64,000 nt of DNA, from NCBI GenBank assembly GCA_023957315.1, contig JAMLHE010000002.1, positions 186,001 through 250,000 on the forward strand, in the 5' to 3' direction. The notes below the pieces were generated by a model, which was given only the letters and a program-made list of their open reading frames with translations, was not told the origin of the DNA and did no database searches. Position numbers and translations under genes: made by a program. The DNA comes from Candidatus Kapaibacterium sp. GTDB lineage: Bacteria; Bacteroidota; Ignavibacteria; Kapaibacteriales; UBA2268. How positions within the stretch are numbered: the stretch's first letter is position 1; every line of letters begins with the position of its first letter. This document shows, piece by piece, positions 1 to 7,635 of the stretch.

Positions 1-74
1 CTAAAATAGTAAATTGTGAGGAAAAAATCACAAAAGCTGCAAATGAGAGCGAAGGAATTTATTTGGGGGTATCG

Positions 75-101
75 TCCCGCCAGGTGTAATACCTGACGGG
101 A
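75..101. repeat. Strong inverted repeat (hairpin) near left edge
   Basis: Two five-base arm pairs, TCCCG/CGGGA outside and CAGGT/ACCTG inside, are separated by one C-A mismatch and close on a five-base loop. It lies about 80 bases past the stop of the leftward gene ending at 179. No T-run follows on either strand, so it is not a classical intrinsic terminator. It could be a stalling hairpin or one copy of a dispersed palindrome. Confidence 0.5.
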
Positions 102-178
102 TAAAGTTGTCTGAACTATGATTTGTATGATGATTGTCAGTAATTTGACAAAAGGTGAGCTTGTCGGTGTGACAGAAT

Positions 179-1489
179 TCACATCTTCACAAACTTCTCT
201 ACACTATTGCCAATTATCACAAAATACAAGCCGGCAGATAATTTTGAGACATCAATATAATGTTTTCCATTAGAAGTTGGAATTGATTGATTAACCATAC
301 ATTCACCTAGAATATTATATATTTTAAAATTTTCTAAATTTTTGCTGGTTCTAATGTCAATCTCATTAAAATTAATTTCTAAATAATCTGACTGAGTCAA
401 ATAGTTTATAAATATCTCTTCTTGGTGTAAATAATTTATACTCATCTCGTTCAATTCATACTTGTAAATATGACCTTTTTCGGAAAATACTACAGCTTTA
501 TCTTGGGAAATCCTCAGGCAGGCGAATAAATTTTCATTCAAATAATACTGTCTATGGAAGCTTTGTTGCCAAGTTTTCCCACCATCGAATGTCATGTATA
601 TTAATCCATACCAACCGGTAGCAATGCCATTAAACTCATCATAAAAATTTAAAGAGGTTATAAAACCATCATTATCTTTTTGGTTAGAATACTGTAAAAT
701 CCAAGTATTTCCATGGTCATTCGAATAATATATAAAGTCTTCTGTTGTTTTTTTCCCTTGTGAATATATTGAAATAGGTGCAGCGAGCCAAATATGCTCC
801 AACCCAATATTAAATAATCTACCGGTTTCAATTTTGCCGAATGAAATCATCTCCCAAGTGGAACCTTGATTAGAAGACTTAATAAGTACGTTAGACTTCA
901 AACTGTATGATTCTGCTATTATAAAAATATGGTTCTCATCAAGAATTTTTATGTTCCAAATTCTCGAGATTATGGCATTCTCGATATTTATGGGAATTTC
1001 TATGAATGTAGAGCAACCGTCTTCTGAAATGAATAATGTATGTTCGGTTGCAGCTATTCCTATTTTACTGTCATACATATCAAAAAATTTAAAATTACTG
1101 TCAATGCCTGATTTAAATCGTTGCCAAGTAGAACAACTATCAGTAGAATAAATAAAATAACCTGTATCGCAAGCAATATAAACAAAACCATCAATAGTTT
1201 TAGAAATATCAATAGGATAAAGATTTCCTCTTCTAATTTCGGGTTCTAAGAAACAAATGTCATCCGTTAATGTTTGTTGCCAATTAATACCACCATCCGA
1301 TGTAAGATAAAATTTGGTTACACCATTAATAGCGAGCCCTAAAGCACCGTAATTCAAGGAGTCAAAACATATAGCTTTTTGAAAATTCTTATAAAAAGTG
1401 TCCTTAATATGCAACCAATTATTATCTGCATAAAGAGGAAGGGAGAAATATGTAGTTAAAATCAATATTAATAAAATGAGATTTTTCAT
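179..1489 (-). CDS. T9SS-sorted Asp-box (BNR-like) repeat protein
   Basis: The 436-residue product starts with a signal peptide (short Lys-rich start, hydrophobic stretch to about residue 20). It holds at least five Asp-box style motifs of the form S/T-x-D-x-G-x-x-W, for example TSDGGINW, SNDHGNTW and TFDGGKTW. Such repeats mark beta-propellers of the sialidase/VPS10/YCF48-like class. The last 80 or so residues have the type A T9SS sorting pattern: YNILGE, then LSAGLYFV, then a basic tail ending FVKM. It should therefore be exported by Sec, moved across the outer membrane by T9SS and kept at the surface or released. It is a paralogue of the next gene upstream, 7 bases away, and likely co-transcribed with it. 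Ligand or enzymatic role is unknown; the architecture alone does not show catalysis. Confidence 0.85.
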   Translation of the reverse strand: MKNLILLILILTTYFSLPLYADNNWLHIKDTFYKNFQKAICFDSLNYGALGLAINGVTKFYLTSDGGINWQQTLTDDICFLEPEIRRGNLYPIDISKTIDGFVYIACDTGYFIYSTDSCSTWQRFKSGIDSNFKFFDMYDSKIGIAATEHTLFISEDGCSTFIEIPINIENAIISRIWNIKILDENHIFIIAESYSLKSNVLIKSSNQGSTWEMISFGKIETGRLFNIGLEHIWLAAPISIYSQGKKTTEDFIYYSNDHGNTWILQYSNQKDNDGFITSLNFYDEFNGIATGWYGLIYMTFDGGKTWQQSFHRQYYLNENLFACLRISQDKAVVFSEKGHIYKYELNEMSINYLHQEEIFINYLTQSDYLEINFNEIDIRTSKNLENFKIYNILGECMVNQSIPTSNGKHYIDVSKLSAGLYFVIIGNSVEKFVKM

Positions 1490-1496
1490 AAATTTT

Positions 1497-2858
1497 TCAT
1501 ATAATTAATAATTTTAATAATTTGTTTTTCGAGGCACAATCAACTCTAATCAAATAAAAACCGCTTGTAAAGTTTGAGAAGTTTAAAATAACCCCTTTAT
1601 CAAAGTGAGAATATCGAAATTTATCGTTAGAAATTAATTTTCCGGTACTATTATAAATGGTTATAAATATTTGACTCTTTTCGGCACAATCATTCAAGAT
1701 TTCTAAATCAACTTCTTTATTTACAATAATTGACTCAAAGTCTATTGAATTTTGATTAATAAGTGGAAAATTAGCAATTGATGTAGGCCTGTCGGTTAAT
1801 TTAATAATATGTCGTGATGTGGATAAAAATGCGCTTTTACTTTCAATCATGTTGATATTTCTTAGATTACGCATTTGTCTTGGCGGTATACCATGAACTG
1901 TATCTTTGTGCCAAGAATAACCTCCATCTGTTGTACGAATGATTAAATCCGTAGTTGAGCCCGCAACAATACCGTTTAATGAATCAGAGAAGGACAATCT
2001 CGAATATTGGACTGAGTCTGATTCTAAAAGTACCGTCCATGTAGCACCCGAGTCATATGTTTTCATTACAGAAAAGAAGGTCTTATTGCTATCCAAATTC
2101 ATATATCTATTAATACTAAATCCAATATAAGGATTTATAAATTGTAAGTCATTGAATGCATAATATCCACCATAATAATAGCTATCCCATGTTTTACCCA
2201 AATCACTCGTCCAATTTAAACTATAACCCCAGTCTTCATTTATAGAATAAAGATAAATACTCCCTTCCATTAGTACACCGCCAAAAAAATTAAGGTCCCA
2301 TTTGTGTTCTAAGGGTTTATGTATCTCATGCCAGCTGATACCACCATTAGAAGTCGCAAATATTTCAACTAGCATACTTCCTTTGGGGGTTTTATACATT
2401 AACCCATTTAAACTATTTACCATTTTGATACTTAGACTATATCCTTCATCAATTGAGTCTTTTATCCATGTTTTGCCCAAATCATTACTATACCAAAAGA
2501 TATTAGTATCGGCCGTTAATATGATTTTATCTTGTGATTTAAAGGATAAAGTATAATAGTTTGGTGCTAAATAGATAGGAAGAAAGGTTTCATTGTCTAT
2601 AATATTAGTATCAGCAAAAATGTGTGTCCAATTTAAACCACCATCAGTTGTCAGTTTCAATATTATACCATTGTTGAACATTAACTCATATCTATAAATA
2701 CAAATATCCTTATTTATACAGGATACTTCTCTTATAGTACCTATACTTATTGTATCTGCAAGGTCCCAAATGAGACTTTGAGACCTTGCATTAATACTAG
2801 AAAAAATTAAATATAATATCAAAGTCAGCAGACTAATATTTAATGATGTTCTTGACAT
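1497..2858 (-). CDS. T9SS-sorted Asp-box (BNR-like) repeat protein
   Basis: This 453-residue protein has an N-terminal hydrophobic signal sequence ending near ARSQS at about residue 27. Asp-box motifs recur, including TTDGGLNW, SNDLGKTW, TSDLGKTW and TTDGGYSW, consistent with a six- or seven-bladed propeller. The C-terminus (YNSTGK, FTSGFYLIRV, LLKLLII) fits a T9SS type A sorting domain. It resembles the downstream gene at 179-1489 in plan and length, so the two look like an old tandem duplication. Its first codons overlap the 3' end of the upstream Cys-rich gene by 26 bases, which supports one transcript for all three. The function beyond a surface or secreted propeller cannot be told. Confidence 0.85.
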   Translation of the reverse strand: MSRTSLNISLLTLILYLIFSSINARSQSLIWDLADTISIGTIREVSCINKDICIYRYELMFNNGIILKLTTDGGLNWTHIFADTNIIDNETFLPIYLAPNYYTLSFKSQDKIILTADTNIFWYSNDLGKTWIKDSIDEGYSLSIKMVNSLNGLMYKTPKGSMLVEIFATSNGGISWHEIHKPLEHKWDLNFFGGVLMEGSIYLYSINEDWGYSLNWTSDLGKTWDSYYYGGYYAFNDLQFINPYIGFSINRYMNLDSNKTFFSVMKTYDSGATWTVLLESDSVQYSRLSFSDSLNGIVAGSTTDLIIRTTDGGYSWHKDTVHGIPPRQMRNLRNINMIESKSAFLSTSRHIIKLTDRPTSIANFPLINQNSIDFESIIVNKEVDLEILNDCAEKSQIFITIYNSTGKLISNDKFRYSHFDKGVILNFSNFTSGFYLIRVDCASKNKLLKLLII

Positions 2859-3735
2859 ATACCTTGTCCTGAATTCTTATTATAACAGTATAGTGCCCTT
2901 TGGGAACAGTTTGTAAACCAAGAATCAACTTATTCATGCTCACTTCTTTCATGGACAAATTAAGTTCTCTTCCCATTATATCAAATACATTTACTTGAAC
3001 ATTAGCTTTTTCATTGTTTTCTTGGTCAATTATAATCTCTAAAATGTCTTCTTTGACTAATACATTTACATTCTCCTTTAATTCGTCTTTACCATTCGAC
3101 AAGCTTCCCTTTTCCACAGGTAATGTAAAACTAATTAACCATCTATCACATAGAGAGTTGCATCCATCAGGGCAATCTGTAATAGGAAACGATGCTGTAA
3201 TAGGTTCGAAACTTTCTATTATTAGATTACAGTTTTGTCCAGTAGGACAAGACCATTTATAACACACTTGATATCCTACACCACAACACTGTTCCGCATC
3301 AAATGGCTCACATTGAGATAACTCCTTACCTTGACCAATGGTGCCATTCGAAATATCACGTTCTATAAAACATCCCATCAATTGTACTCTAAAATCCAAG
3401 AAACATCCCGGGGATGTTATACCAAAACGCTCTGCATCTCCTAAAACAGCACGAAGAATCTCAGCTTCAACATCCATACAAGAGCATGTTCCGGACCATG
3501 AGTAATTTAATATCCTAATTTGCTTGCCAAGAATACATACCTGATATTGAATTATACAATAAGGTGAGCCTGGATAAGGTGTGCAAGGTAATGTAAGCGT
3601 TCCACCCGAATATTCGCAATTATCAAGAAATTCTTGGTCGAAGCATTCTTCTTCATATGCAAATGATTCTGATTGAATTAAAAGTGAAATACAAACAAAA
3701 ACTTGAAAAATTAAGTTGAATTTAAATTTTTTCAT
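2833..3735 (-). CDS. Secreted Cys-rich protein with T9SS sorting domain
   Basis: I chose the ATG at 3735 because it gives a clean signal peptide (MKKFKF plus a hydrophobic core ending ESFA) and is preceded by AAAGAAAG. A start 9 codons further out is possible but spoils the signal. The roughly 300-residue mature region is rich in cysteine, with clusters such as CSCM, CCGVGYQVC, CPTGQNC and CPDGCNSLC, suggesting a disulfide-stabilised extracellular fold. The end (FDIMGRELN, then PKGHYTVIIRI and VKNIIKY) fits T9SS sorting. I do not recognise the central domain. It is first in a leftward set of three T9SS cargo genes. Confidence 0.75.
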   Translation of the reverse strand: MKKFKFNLIFQVFVCISLLIQSESFAYEEECFDQEFLDNCEYSGGTLTLPCTPYPGSPYCIIQYQVCILGKQIRILNYSWSGTCSCMDVEAEILRAVLGDAERFGITSPGCFLDFRVQLMGCFIERDISNGTIGQGKELSQCEPFDAEQCCGVGYQVCYKWSCPTGQNCNLIIESFEPITASFPITDCPDGCNSLCDRWLISFTLPVEKGSLSNGKDELKENVNVLVKEDILEIIIDQENNEKANVQVNVFDIMGRELNLSMKEVSMNKLILGLQTVPKGHYTVIIRIQDKVYVKNIIKY

Positions 3736-3854
3736 TATTCTTTCTTTAAATAATTTACACAAAATATTTATAAATTAAAAAGCAAAAACTCAATAGACTA
3801 TACATTTTGGGTGTTCTTTTCACCCCCAAAGCTCCCCGTGCTCTGGGTACTTAG

Positions 3855-3912
3855 TTGACAATCATAAACGACCTCGCTTGTTTATGAGCGAATACGATTT
3901 ATGGTATGTCAA
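3855..3912. repeat. Imperfect long inverted repeat
   Basis: TTGACA at 3855-3860 pairs with TGTCAA at 3907-3912. Further in, CATAAA-like and TTTATG-like segments pair as well, and an inner hairpin TCATAAAC/GTTTATGA sits at 3862-3887. The whole could fold as a branched structure. No transposase is nearby. Confidence 0.4.
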
Positions 3913-4033
3913 TGAACGTTGCGAGTGTTTGGTTGATAAACTAAACCTATGATTCTTGTGTGTTGCAAGTGTTTTTGATTGTGGAAAAGTTCCGAGCAAT
4001 AAGGTACAATAAGGTTTTAGCATCTCGTCGCTC

Positions 4034-4089
4034 CTCTGTAGCTCTGTAGCTCTGTAGCTCTGTAGCTCTGTAGCTCTGTAGCTCTGTAG
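4034..4089. repeat. 8-bp tandem repeat, 7 copies of CTCTGTAG
   Basis: Seven uninterrupted, identical copies of CTCTGTAG. A unit length not divisible by three would shift frame with each gain or loss of a copy. On the minus strand it lies in a 56-codon open frame (3947-4117), but no known gene is attached. It parallels the 5-copy array in the surface-protein gene at 37643-39040. Confidence 0.9.
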
Positions 4090-4239
4090 AAATCCCTATT
4101 TTACAAATTTTCAACATCAAAGTTCCATTTTGTATGTTTGTACAATGCTAACGTAAAAATACTTTTCGACATTTCCAAATAAAATATCAAAATTTTATAA
4201 AATTTTCATTCTTCATGTTACAAAGGCGGGAAACTCTGT

Positions 4240-4311
4240 GTCATTCTGAGCGAAGCGAAGAATCCATGAATTTATGAAAGCTTGATTCTTCGACTTCGTC
4301 TTCAGAATGAC
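4240..4311. repeat. Imperfect inverted repeat with GAAGCGAAGAATC-type arms
   Basis: The left arm reads GTCATTCTGAG then CGAAGCGAAGAATC. The right arm is its imperfect reverse complement, ending TTCAGAATGAC. The spacer is about 20 bases. Such arms look like a dispersed non-autonomous repeat; no coding potential. Confidence 0.55.
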
Positions 4312-4318
4312 CATAATA

Positions 4319-4339
4319 GGACAGAACGCTGTTCTGTCC
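4319..4339. repeat. Palindrome with 9-bp perfect arms
   Basis: GGACAGAAC and GTTCTGTCC flank a three-base spacer (GCT). It sits about 40 bases upstream of the lipoprotein start at 4378. It could be a dispersed palindrome or an operator; no T-run follows, so a terminator role is doubtful. Confidence 0.6.
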
Positions 4340-4377
4340 CTACAAATTTTAAAATTTATGAACAATAGGGTTACAGA

Positions 4378-4836
4378 ATGATGAAAATATTAATGATATG
4401 TCTAATTACTTGTATTTTAAATAGTTGTAAGATTGGAAATGAGAGTGACATTAGTATGATTCCAAATTTAGAGTCAACGTCGCAGATTAGTATTTTTTAT
4501 TCACTCAAGGATCAATTCCGAAAGGATAGGACCTTCACTATATTTGACAGCAATGAAATAGAAATTATTGACAAAGGCTTTATGTTTTATAGGTATATCA
4601 TAATAAATCATAGTGATTATGTAGAATTATTGAATGAAATCAAAAGAATTTATAGTATCAAAGATTCTACTACTATTGAAGAAATATATTTTGAATTTAA
4701 CTTAGTAGAAAAAGGAAACTTGGTAGAGAGGCTTCGTTTAAGTGGATTATCCCAAATAAAGGAATACATTTTTATCAGCAACAAAATATTAGGAGAAAAT
4801 AATAACTATATGCCTTTATTGGAATATATCAAATAG
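4378..4836 (+). CDS. Small hypothetical lipoprotein
   Basis: The 152-residue product begins MMKILMICLITCILNSC, a short type II signal with an LNSC lipobox, so the mature protein should start at the cysteine and be lipid-anchored. The rest is Ile- and Glu-rich with no domain I recognise. Two adjacent Met codons are possible starts; AATAGGG lies upstream. It is isolated between the repeat region and the oppositely oriented Abi_2 gene. Confidence 0.6.
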   Translation: MMKILMICLITCILNSCKIGNESDISMIPNLESTSQISIFYSLKDQFRKDRTFTIFDSNEIEIIDKGFMFYRYIIINHSDYVELLNEIKRIYSIKDSTTIEEIYFEFNLVEKGNLVERLRLSGLSQIKEYIFISNKILGENNNYMPLLEYIK

Positions 4837-4867
4837 GATGTGCTATTTTATGACTTTGATACATTTG

Positions 4868-5770
4868 TTATGTTGAGGACTGCCAAATTTGTTCTTGTTC
4901 CCAATTATCCGAGAATCCCATTAAGTTTGATTCAATCAAAGGATAGTTTTTGAACAATTCAATCAATTTTTCTTTGAATGTTGACTTTGGATTAATAGTT
5001 TTCAAGATATACCTTATAATCAGAACTACAAAATAGCTTTTGTTATTCACCACATATTCCTTAGACCAATTATTAGTTTCATTGTTTAATAATTTTGGGC
5101 TTATTGTAAGATTTCTATTCCACAATCTCGTATGATGAGCACAAACATTCCTGATATAAATTAAGGTGTGAAGCCATGAAACGAATACTTTTTCAGGTAA
5201 TTCAAACTTATTTGCTATCAAACGTTTGTCATAAGGTTTTAAATTTTCAAAGATCTTAGATAAAGTTCCAAAAGATGTGATTTCAAGTATTATCCAGCTT
5301 GGTGGTAATTTTTCAATATACTTCTTTTTGAAACTTTGTACAAAGAGTTCATCACTTCTAAAGAAATCCTTATCTAGTTGTTCAAGTAATTTTGTATGCT
5401 TTGTCACATCTTTAAACAAGTTCACGTTTTGAAACCAGAATGGAGATGAATATTTTATGCTTAATGTGTTGATAATACTTGCTCGAATAGAAACTTCAAT
5501 TTTTTCAAGCTCTGATAGGACTAACTTCCTAAACTCTTTATCAAAACAATACTTATCAAATGAATCTTCAAATGAAGTACCGTTACGAAACATCTTAGTT
5601 TCCCAATCAATATAGTTTTCAAACCAATAACCCGAAAGCCTGTAATAACTAATATGTTCCAACAAAAACAAGGCTCGTTCTTCGTTTTTAACTACCATAC
5701 CTCGATTTTTCAGAATTTCAAGTTGTTCCTCTTTACTTTTTGGTGCTTTTTGGAATTCAATCTTTTTCAT
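4868..5770 (-). CDS. Abi_2 (AbiD/AbiF-type) HEPN-family abortive infection protein
   Basis: This 300-residue protein has the Abi_2 hallmarks: a YYRLSGYW block at residues 42-49, an IEVSIRASI block near 91-100 and a C-terminal IRNVCAHH segment at 206-213. The last fits the HEPN ribonuclease signature R-x4-H (R207, H212). The family is known for phage abortive infection, and AbiF-type members are toxin RNases held in check by a nearby small RNA. Here a 40-nt hairpin RNA candidate lies 50 bases upstream of the start, preceded by a restriction-enzyme remnant. No protein antitoxin is adjacent. The A+T-rich leader and low G+C fit a horizontally acquired defence gene. Family assignment is strong; that it is active and RNA-controlled is inference. 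Confidence 0.85.
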   Translation of the reverse strand: MKKIEFQKAPKSKEEQLEILKNRGMVVKNEERALFLLEHISYYRLSGYWFENYIDWETKMFRNGTSFEDSFDKYCFDKEFRKLVLSELEKIEVSIRASIINTLSIKYSSPFWFQNVNLFKDVTKHTKLLEQLDKDFFRSDELFVQSFKKKYIEKLPPSWIILEITSFGTLSKIFENLKPYDKRLIANKFELPEKVFVSWLHTLIYIRNVCAHHTRLWNRNLTISPKLLNNETNNWSKEYVVNNKSYFVVLIIRYILKTINPKSTFKEKLIELFKNYPLIESNLMGFSDNWEQEQIWQSST

Positions 5771-5820
5771 ATATTTTTTTTGTATAATAAATTTATTTTG
5801 TTTACTTTTGTATTAACATA

Positions 5821-5860
5821 CTTGCCCCGCTTCTCATAAGAACAGCGCGCTTAGGGCAAG
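5821..5860 (-). ncRNA. Candidate structured RNA upstream of Abi_2 gene (abiF-RNA-like)
   Basis: Read on the minus strand, CUUGCCC pairs perfectly with GGGCAAG across the 40 nt. Inside, CGC/GCG and UUCU/AGAA pair to close a UAUG loop, with a two-base bulge and an unpaired 5' UAAGCG segment. The element lies 50 nt before the Abi_2 start and directly after the stop of a restriction-enzyme remnant. Comparative work has described an abiF RNA motif upstream of Abi_2 genes, and position and size fit that. I cannot run the covariance model. Alternative: a plus-strand intrinsic terminator, since T7 follows at 5863-5869 on that strand, but no plus gene lies within 900 bases. Confidence 0.5.
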
Positions 5861-5867
5861 TCTTTTT

Positions 5868-5972
5868 TTATGCCAACCCTTTCCCCTCCACGATTGCTAT
5901 TTCGTCCTCTGTCAGCTCATACAGCTTATATACCAGTTGGTCTATTTGGTGTTCTTCTTTGCTTATGTGCAT
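5868..5972 (-). pseudogene. C-terminal remnant of a type IIG/Eco57I-like restriction-modification enzyme
   Basis: The minus strand encodes about 34 residues from a Met to a stop, containing QIDQLVYKLYELTEDEIAI followed by VEG. That block closely matches the extreme C-terminus common in Eco57I/TaqI-like N6-adenine methylase-nuclease fusions (pattern IDxLVYxLYxLTxEEIxIVEG). The open frame runs back only about ten more codons to a TAG near 6002, and pccB ends at 6062, so the rest of the enzyme is gone. It marks deletion or insertion damage at the former edge of a defence island. Confidence 0.65.
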
Positions 5973-6004
5973 ATGTCTTCTGCAAACTTTGTTTAAGTGT
6001 ACCT

Positions 6005-6033
6005 ATAATAAGGGAATATTTTTGTATCTTCAA
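6005..6033 (-). promoter_or_regulatory. Possible sigma70-like promoter for the Abi_2/RNA locus
   Basis: On the minus strand TTGAAG (6028-6033) is followed after 17 bases by TATTAT (6005-6010), just past the pccB stop. Transcription from here would cross the restriction remnant, the hairpin RNA and the Abi_2 gene. This is not the Bacteroidota TAnnTTTG form, so it is weak evidence. Confidence 0.25.
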
Positions 6034-6061
6034 TAAACTATAACCAAATCCAATTGCCTCT

Positions 6062-7633
6062 TTACATCGGTATATTGCCATGCTTACGCGGTGGGTTTTT
6101 GTCCACTTTGTTCTCGAGTAAGCTGAATGCTTCGATTAGCATTTGGCGCGTATGTTTGGGCTCGATTATGTCGTCAATATAGCCGTAAGATGCGGATATG
6201 TAAGGATTTGCGAAGCGTTCGTTATATTCGTCAATTAATTCGGCTTCGCGAACGGATGGCTCGGGCGAACTTTCGATTTCCTTTTTGAAAATGATTTCCA
6301 CTGCTCCTTTAGCACCCATCACGGCTAACTCTGCGGATGGCCACGCATAGTTCAGGTCGCCCCGAATATGCTTGCTGCTCATCACATCATATGCACCGCC
6401 GTACGCTTTGCGAGTGATGACGGTCACTTTGGGCACTGTGGCTTCGCAATATGAATACAGCAACTTGGCTCCGTTTGTGATGATGCCGCGCCACTCTTGG
6501 TCGGAGCCGGGCAAAAATCCCGGAACGTCTTCCAATGTCAGCAATGGAATGTTGAATGAGTCGCAAAAGCGGATAAATCTGGCAGCTTTTTTGGAGGCAT
6601 CAATATCGAGCACTCCGGCAAGTACTGCGGGCTGGTTTGCCACTACGCCGATTGAGCGTCCGCCGAGCCTGATGAATCCGACTAAAATATTTTGCGCATA
6701 ATCTTTATGCACTTCAAAAAATTCGTGCTTATCGGCAATAATTTTGATGATGTCCTTCATGTCGTAGGGCTGATTTGGGTTTGCCGGAACGATGTAGTTC
6801 AATTCCTCGTCTGCACGGTTGACCGGGTCATTGTTCGGCACAAATGGCGGTTCTTCGGCATTGTTCGACGGCAAATATGTGAGAAGCTGGCGGACGATTT
6901 CTATTGCTTCAACGTCATTTTCGGCTACAAAATGAGCCACTCCGCTTTTGGAGGCATGTGTTTCGGCGCCGCCCAAAGCTTCGGAACTCAAATCTTCGTG
7001 CGTTACGGTTTTGACTACTTTAGGTCCGGTAACGAACATGTAGGAAGTGTGCTTGACCATAATTACGAAATCGGTAATTGCGGGAGAATAAACGGCACCT
7101 CCGGCACATGGACCCATTATGAGCGAAATTTGCGGCACAACGCCGGATGCCATTGTGTTGCGGAGGAAAATTTCAGCATATGCACCAAGCGAAACCACAC
7201 CTTCTTGGACGCGAGCACCACCCGAATCATTCAATCCGATGACCGGAGCGCCGGTTTTGAGTGCCATATCCATTATTTTGCATATTTTTTTGCCGTGCAT
7301 TTCGGCAAGGCTGCCACCCAACACGGTGAAATCTTGCGAAAAAAGATAAACTTTTTTGCCAAGAACTTCAGCAAATCCTGTCACTACACCGTCGCCCAGA
7401 GGGACAGTCTTGTCGAGCCCTAACTGAGTGGCGTGATGATGCACGAGCATATCCATTTCGCGAAAAGTGCCGTTATCGCACAGCAAATCCACTCGTTCCC
7501 GAGCCGTAAGTTTGCCTTTTGCATGTTGCGAATCTATCCGAGCGTCGCCGCCACCTTTCATGGCAATGCTTTTCAGCTTGTACATTTTGGCGATTTTTTC
7601 TTCGATTTTCTGCTTATTTTCTTGGTCTGTCAT
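6062..7633 (-). CDS. pccB: Acyl-CoA carboxylase carboxyltransferase subunit (propionyl-CoA carboxylase beta type)
   Basis: At 523 residues it has the usual length for PccB/MmdA carboxyltransferases. The N-terminal half has [13 protein letters not shown] and the oxyanion-forming GGARVQEG segment. The C-terminal half has EDVPGFLPG and the [13 protein letters not shown] block that binds biotin. It moves carboxyl from carboxybiotin to acyl-CoA, giving methylmalonyl-CoA if the substrate is propionyl-CoA. It is last in an operon with biotin carboxylase, biotin carrier, a small unknown and an FAD-linked oxidase; the upstream gene ends 2 bases before its start. No sodium-pump or methylmalonyl-CoA mutase gene is present, so the carboxylase role is preferred over decarboxylase. 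Confidence 0.9.
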   Translation of the reverse strand: MTDQENKQKIEEKIAKMYKLKSIAMKGGGDARIDSQHAKGKLTARERVDLLCDNGTFREMDMLVHHHATQLGLDKTVPLGDGVVTGFAEVLGKKVYLFSQDFTVLGGSLAEMHGKKICKIMDMALKTGAPVIGLNDSGGARVQEGVVSLGAYAEIFLRNTMASGVVPQISLIMGPCAGGAVYSPAITDFVIMVKHTSYMFVTGPKVVKTVTHEDLSSEALGGAETHASKSGVAHFVAENDVEAIEIVRQLLTYLPSNNAEEPPFVPNNDPVNRADEELNYIVPANPNQPYDMKDIIKIIADKHEFFEVHKDYAQNILVGFIRLGGRSIGVVANQPAVLAGVLDIDASKKAARFIRFCDSFNIPLLTLEDVPGFLPGSDQEWRGIITNGAKLLYSYCEATVPKVTVITRKAYGGAYDVMSSKHIRGDLNYAWPSAELAVMGAKGAVEIIFKKEIESSPEPSVREAELIDEYNERFANPYISASYGYIDDIIEPKHTRQMLIEAFSLLENKVDKNPPRKHGNIPM

Positions 7634-7635
7634 AT

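Larger units (their letters stand above)
3763..4377. other. Gene-poor region of repeats between cargo genes and lipoprotein
   Basis: This 615-base gap holds an imperfect inverted repeat at 3855-3912, a 7-copy 8-bp tandem array at 4034-4089, an imperfect inverted pair at 4240-4311 and a near-perfect palindrome at 4319-4339. I see no convincing gene. A 56-codon leftward frame at 3947-4117 runs through the tandem array but has no recognisable product. The mix resembles a sink for dispersed repeats. Confidence 0.6.

Noticed and set aside
3..89. Open frame entering from the left edge (ends at 87-89)
   Set aside because: Only 28 codons, no recognisable product, and its last codons run into the hairpin at 75-101; it could be the tail of a real gene but cannot be supported from this window.
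4034..4089. CRISPR array
   Set aside because: The repeat unit is 8 bp with no spacers and no cas genes are nearby; it is a simple tandem repeat.
3947..4117. 56-codon leftward frame through the CTCTGTAG array
   Set aside because: No signal or domain, and no homologue recognised; kept only as an observation about the repeat.
5821..5869. Plus-strand intrinsic terminator (stem plus T7)
   Set aside because: The hairpin and T-run fit the rule, but the only rightward gene upstream ends nearly 1 kb away with an opposite-strand gene between. The position before the Abi_2 start makes a leftward RNA element the better reading.
6692..7423. 243-codon open frame on the plus strand opposite pccB
   Set aside because: It lies wholly antisense to a confidently identified carboxyltransferase gene, has no recognisable domain, and reads as a shadow of its codon use.
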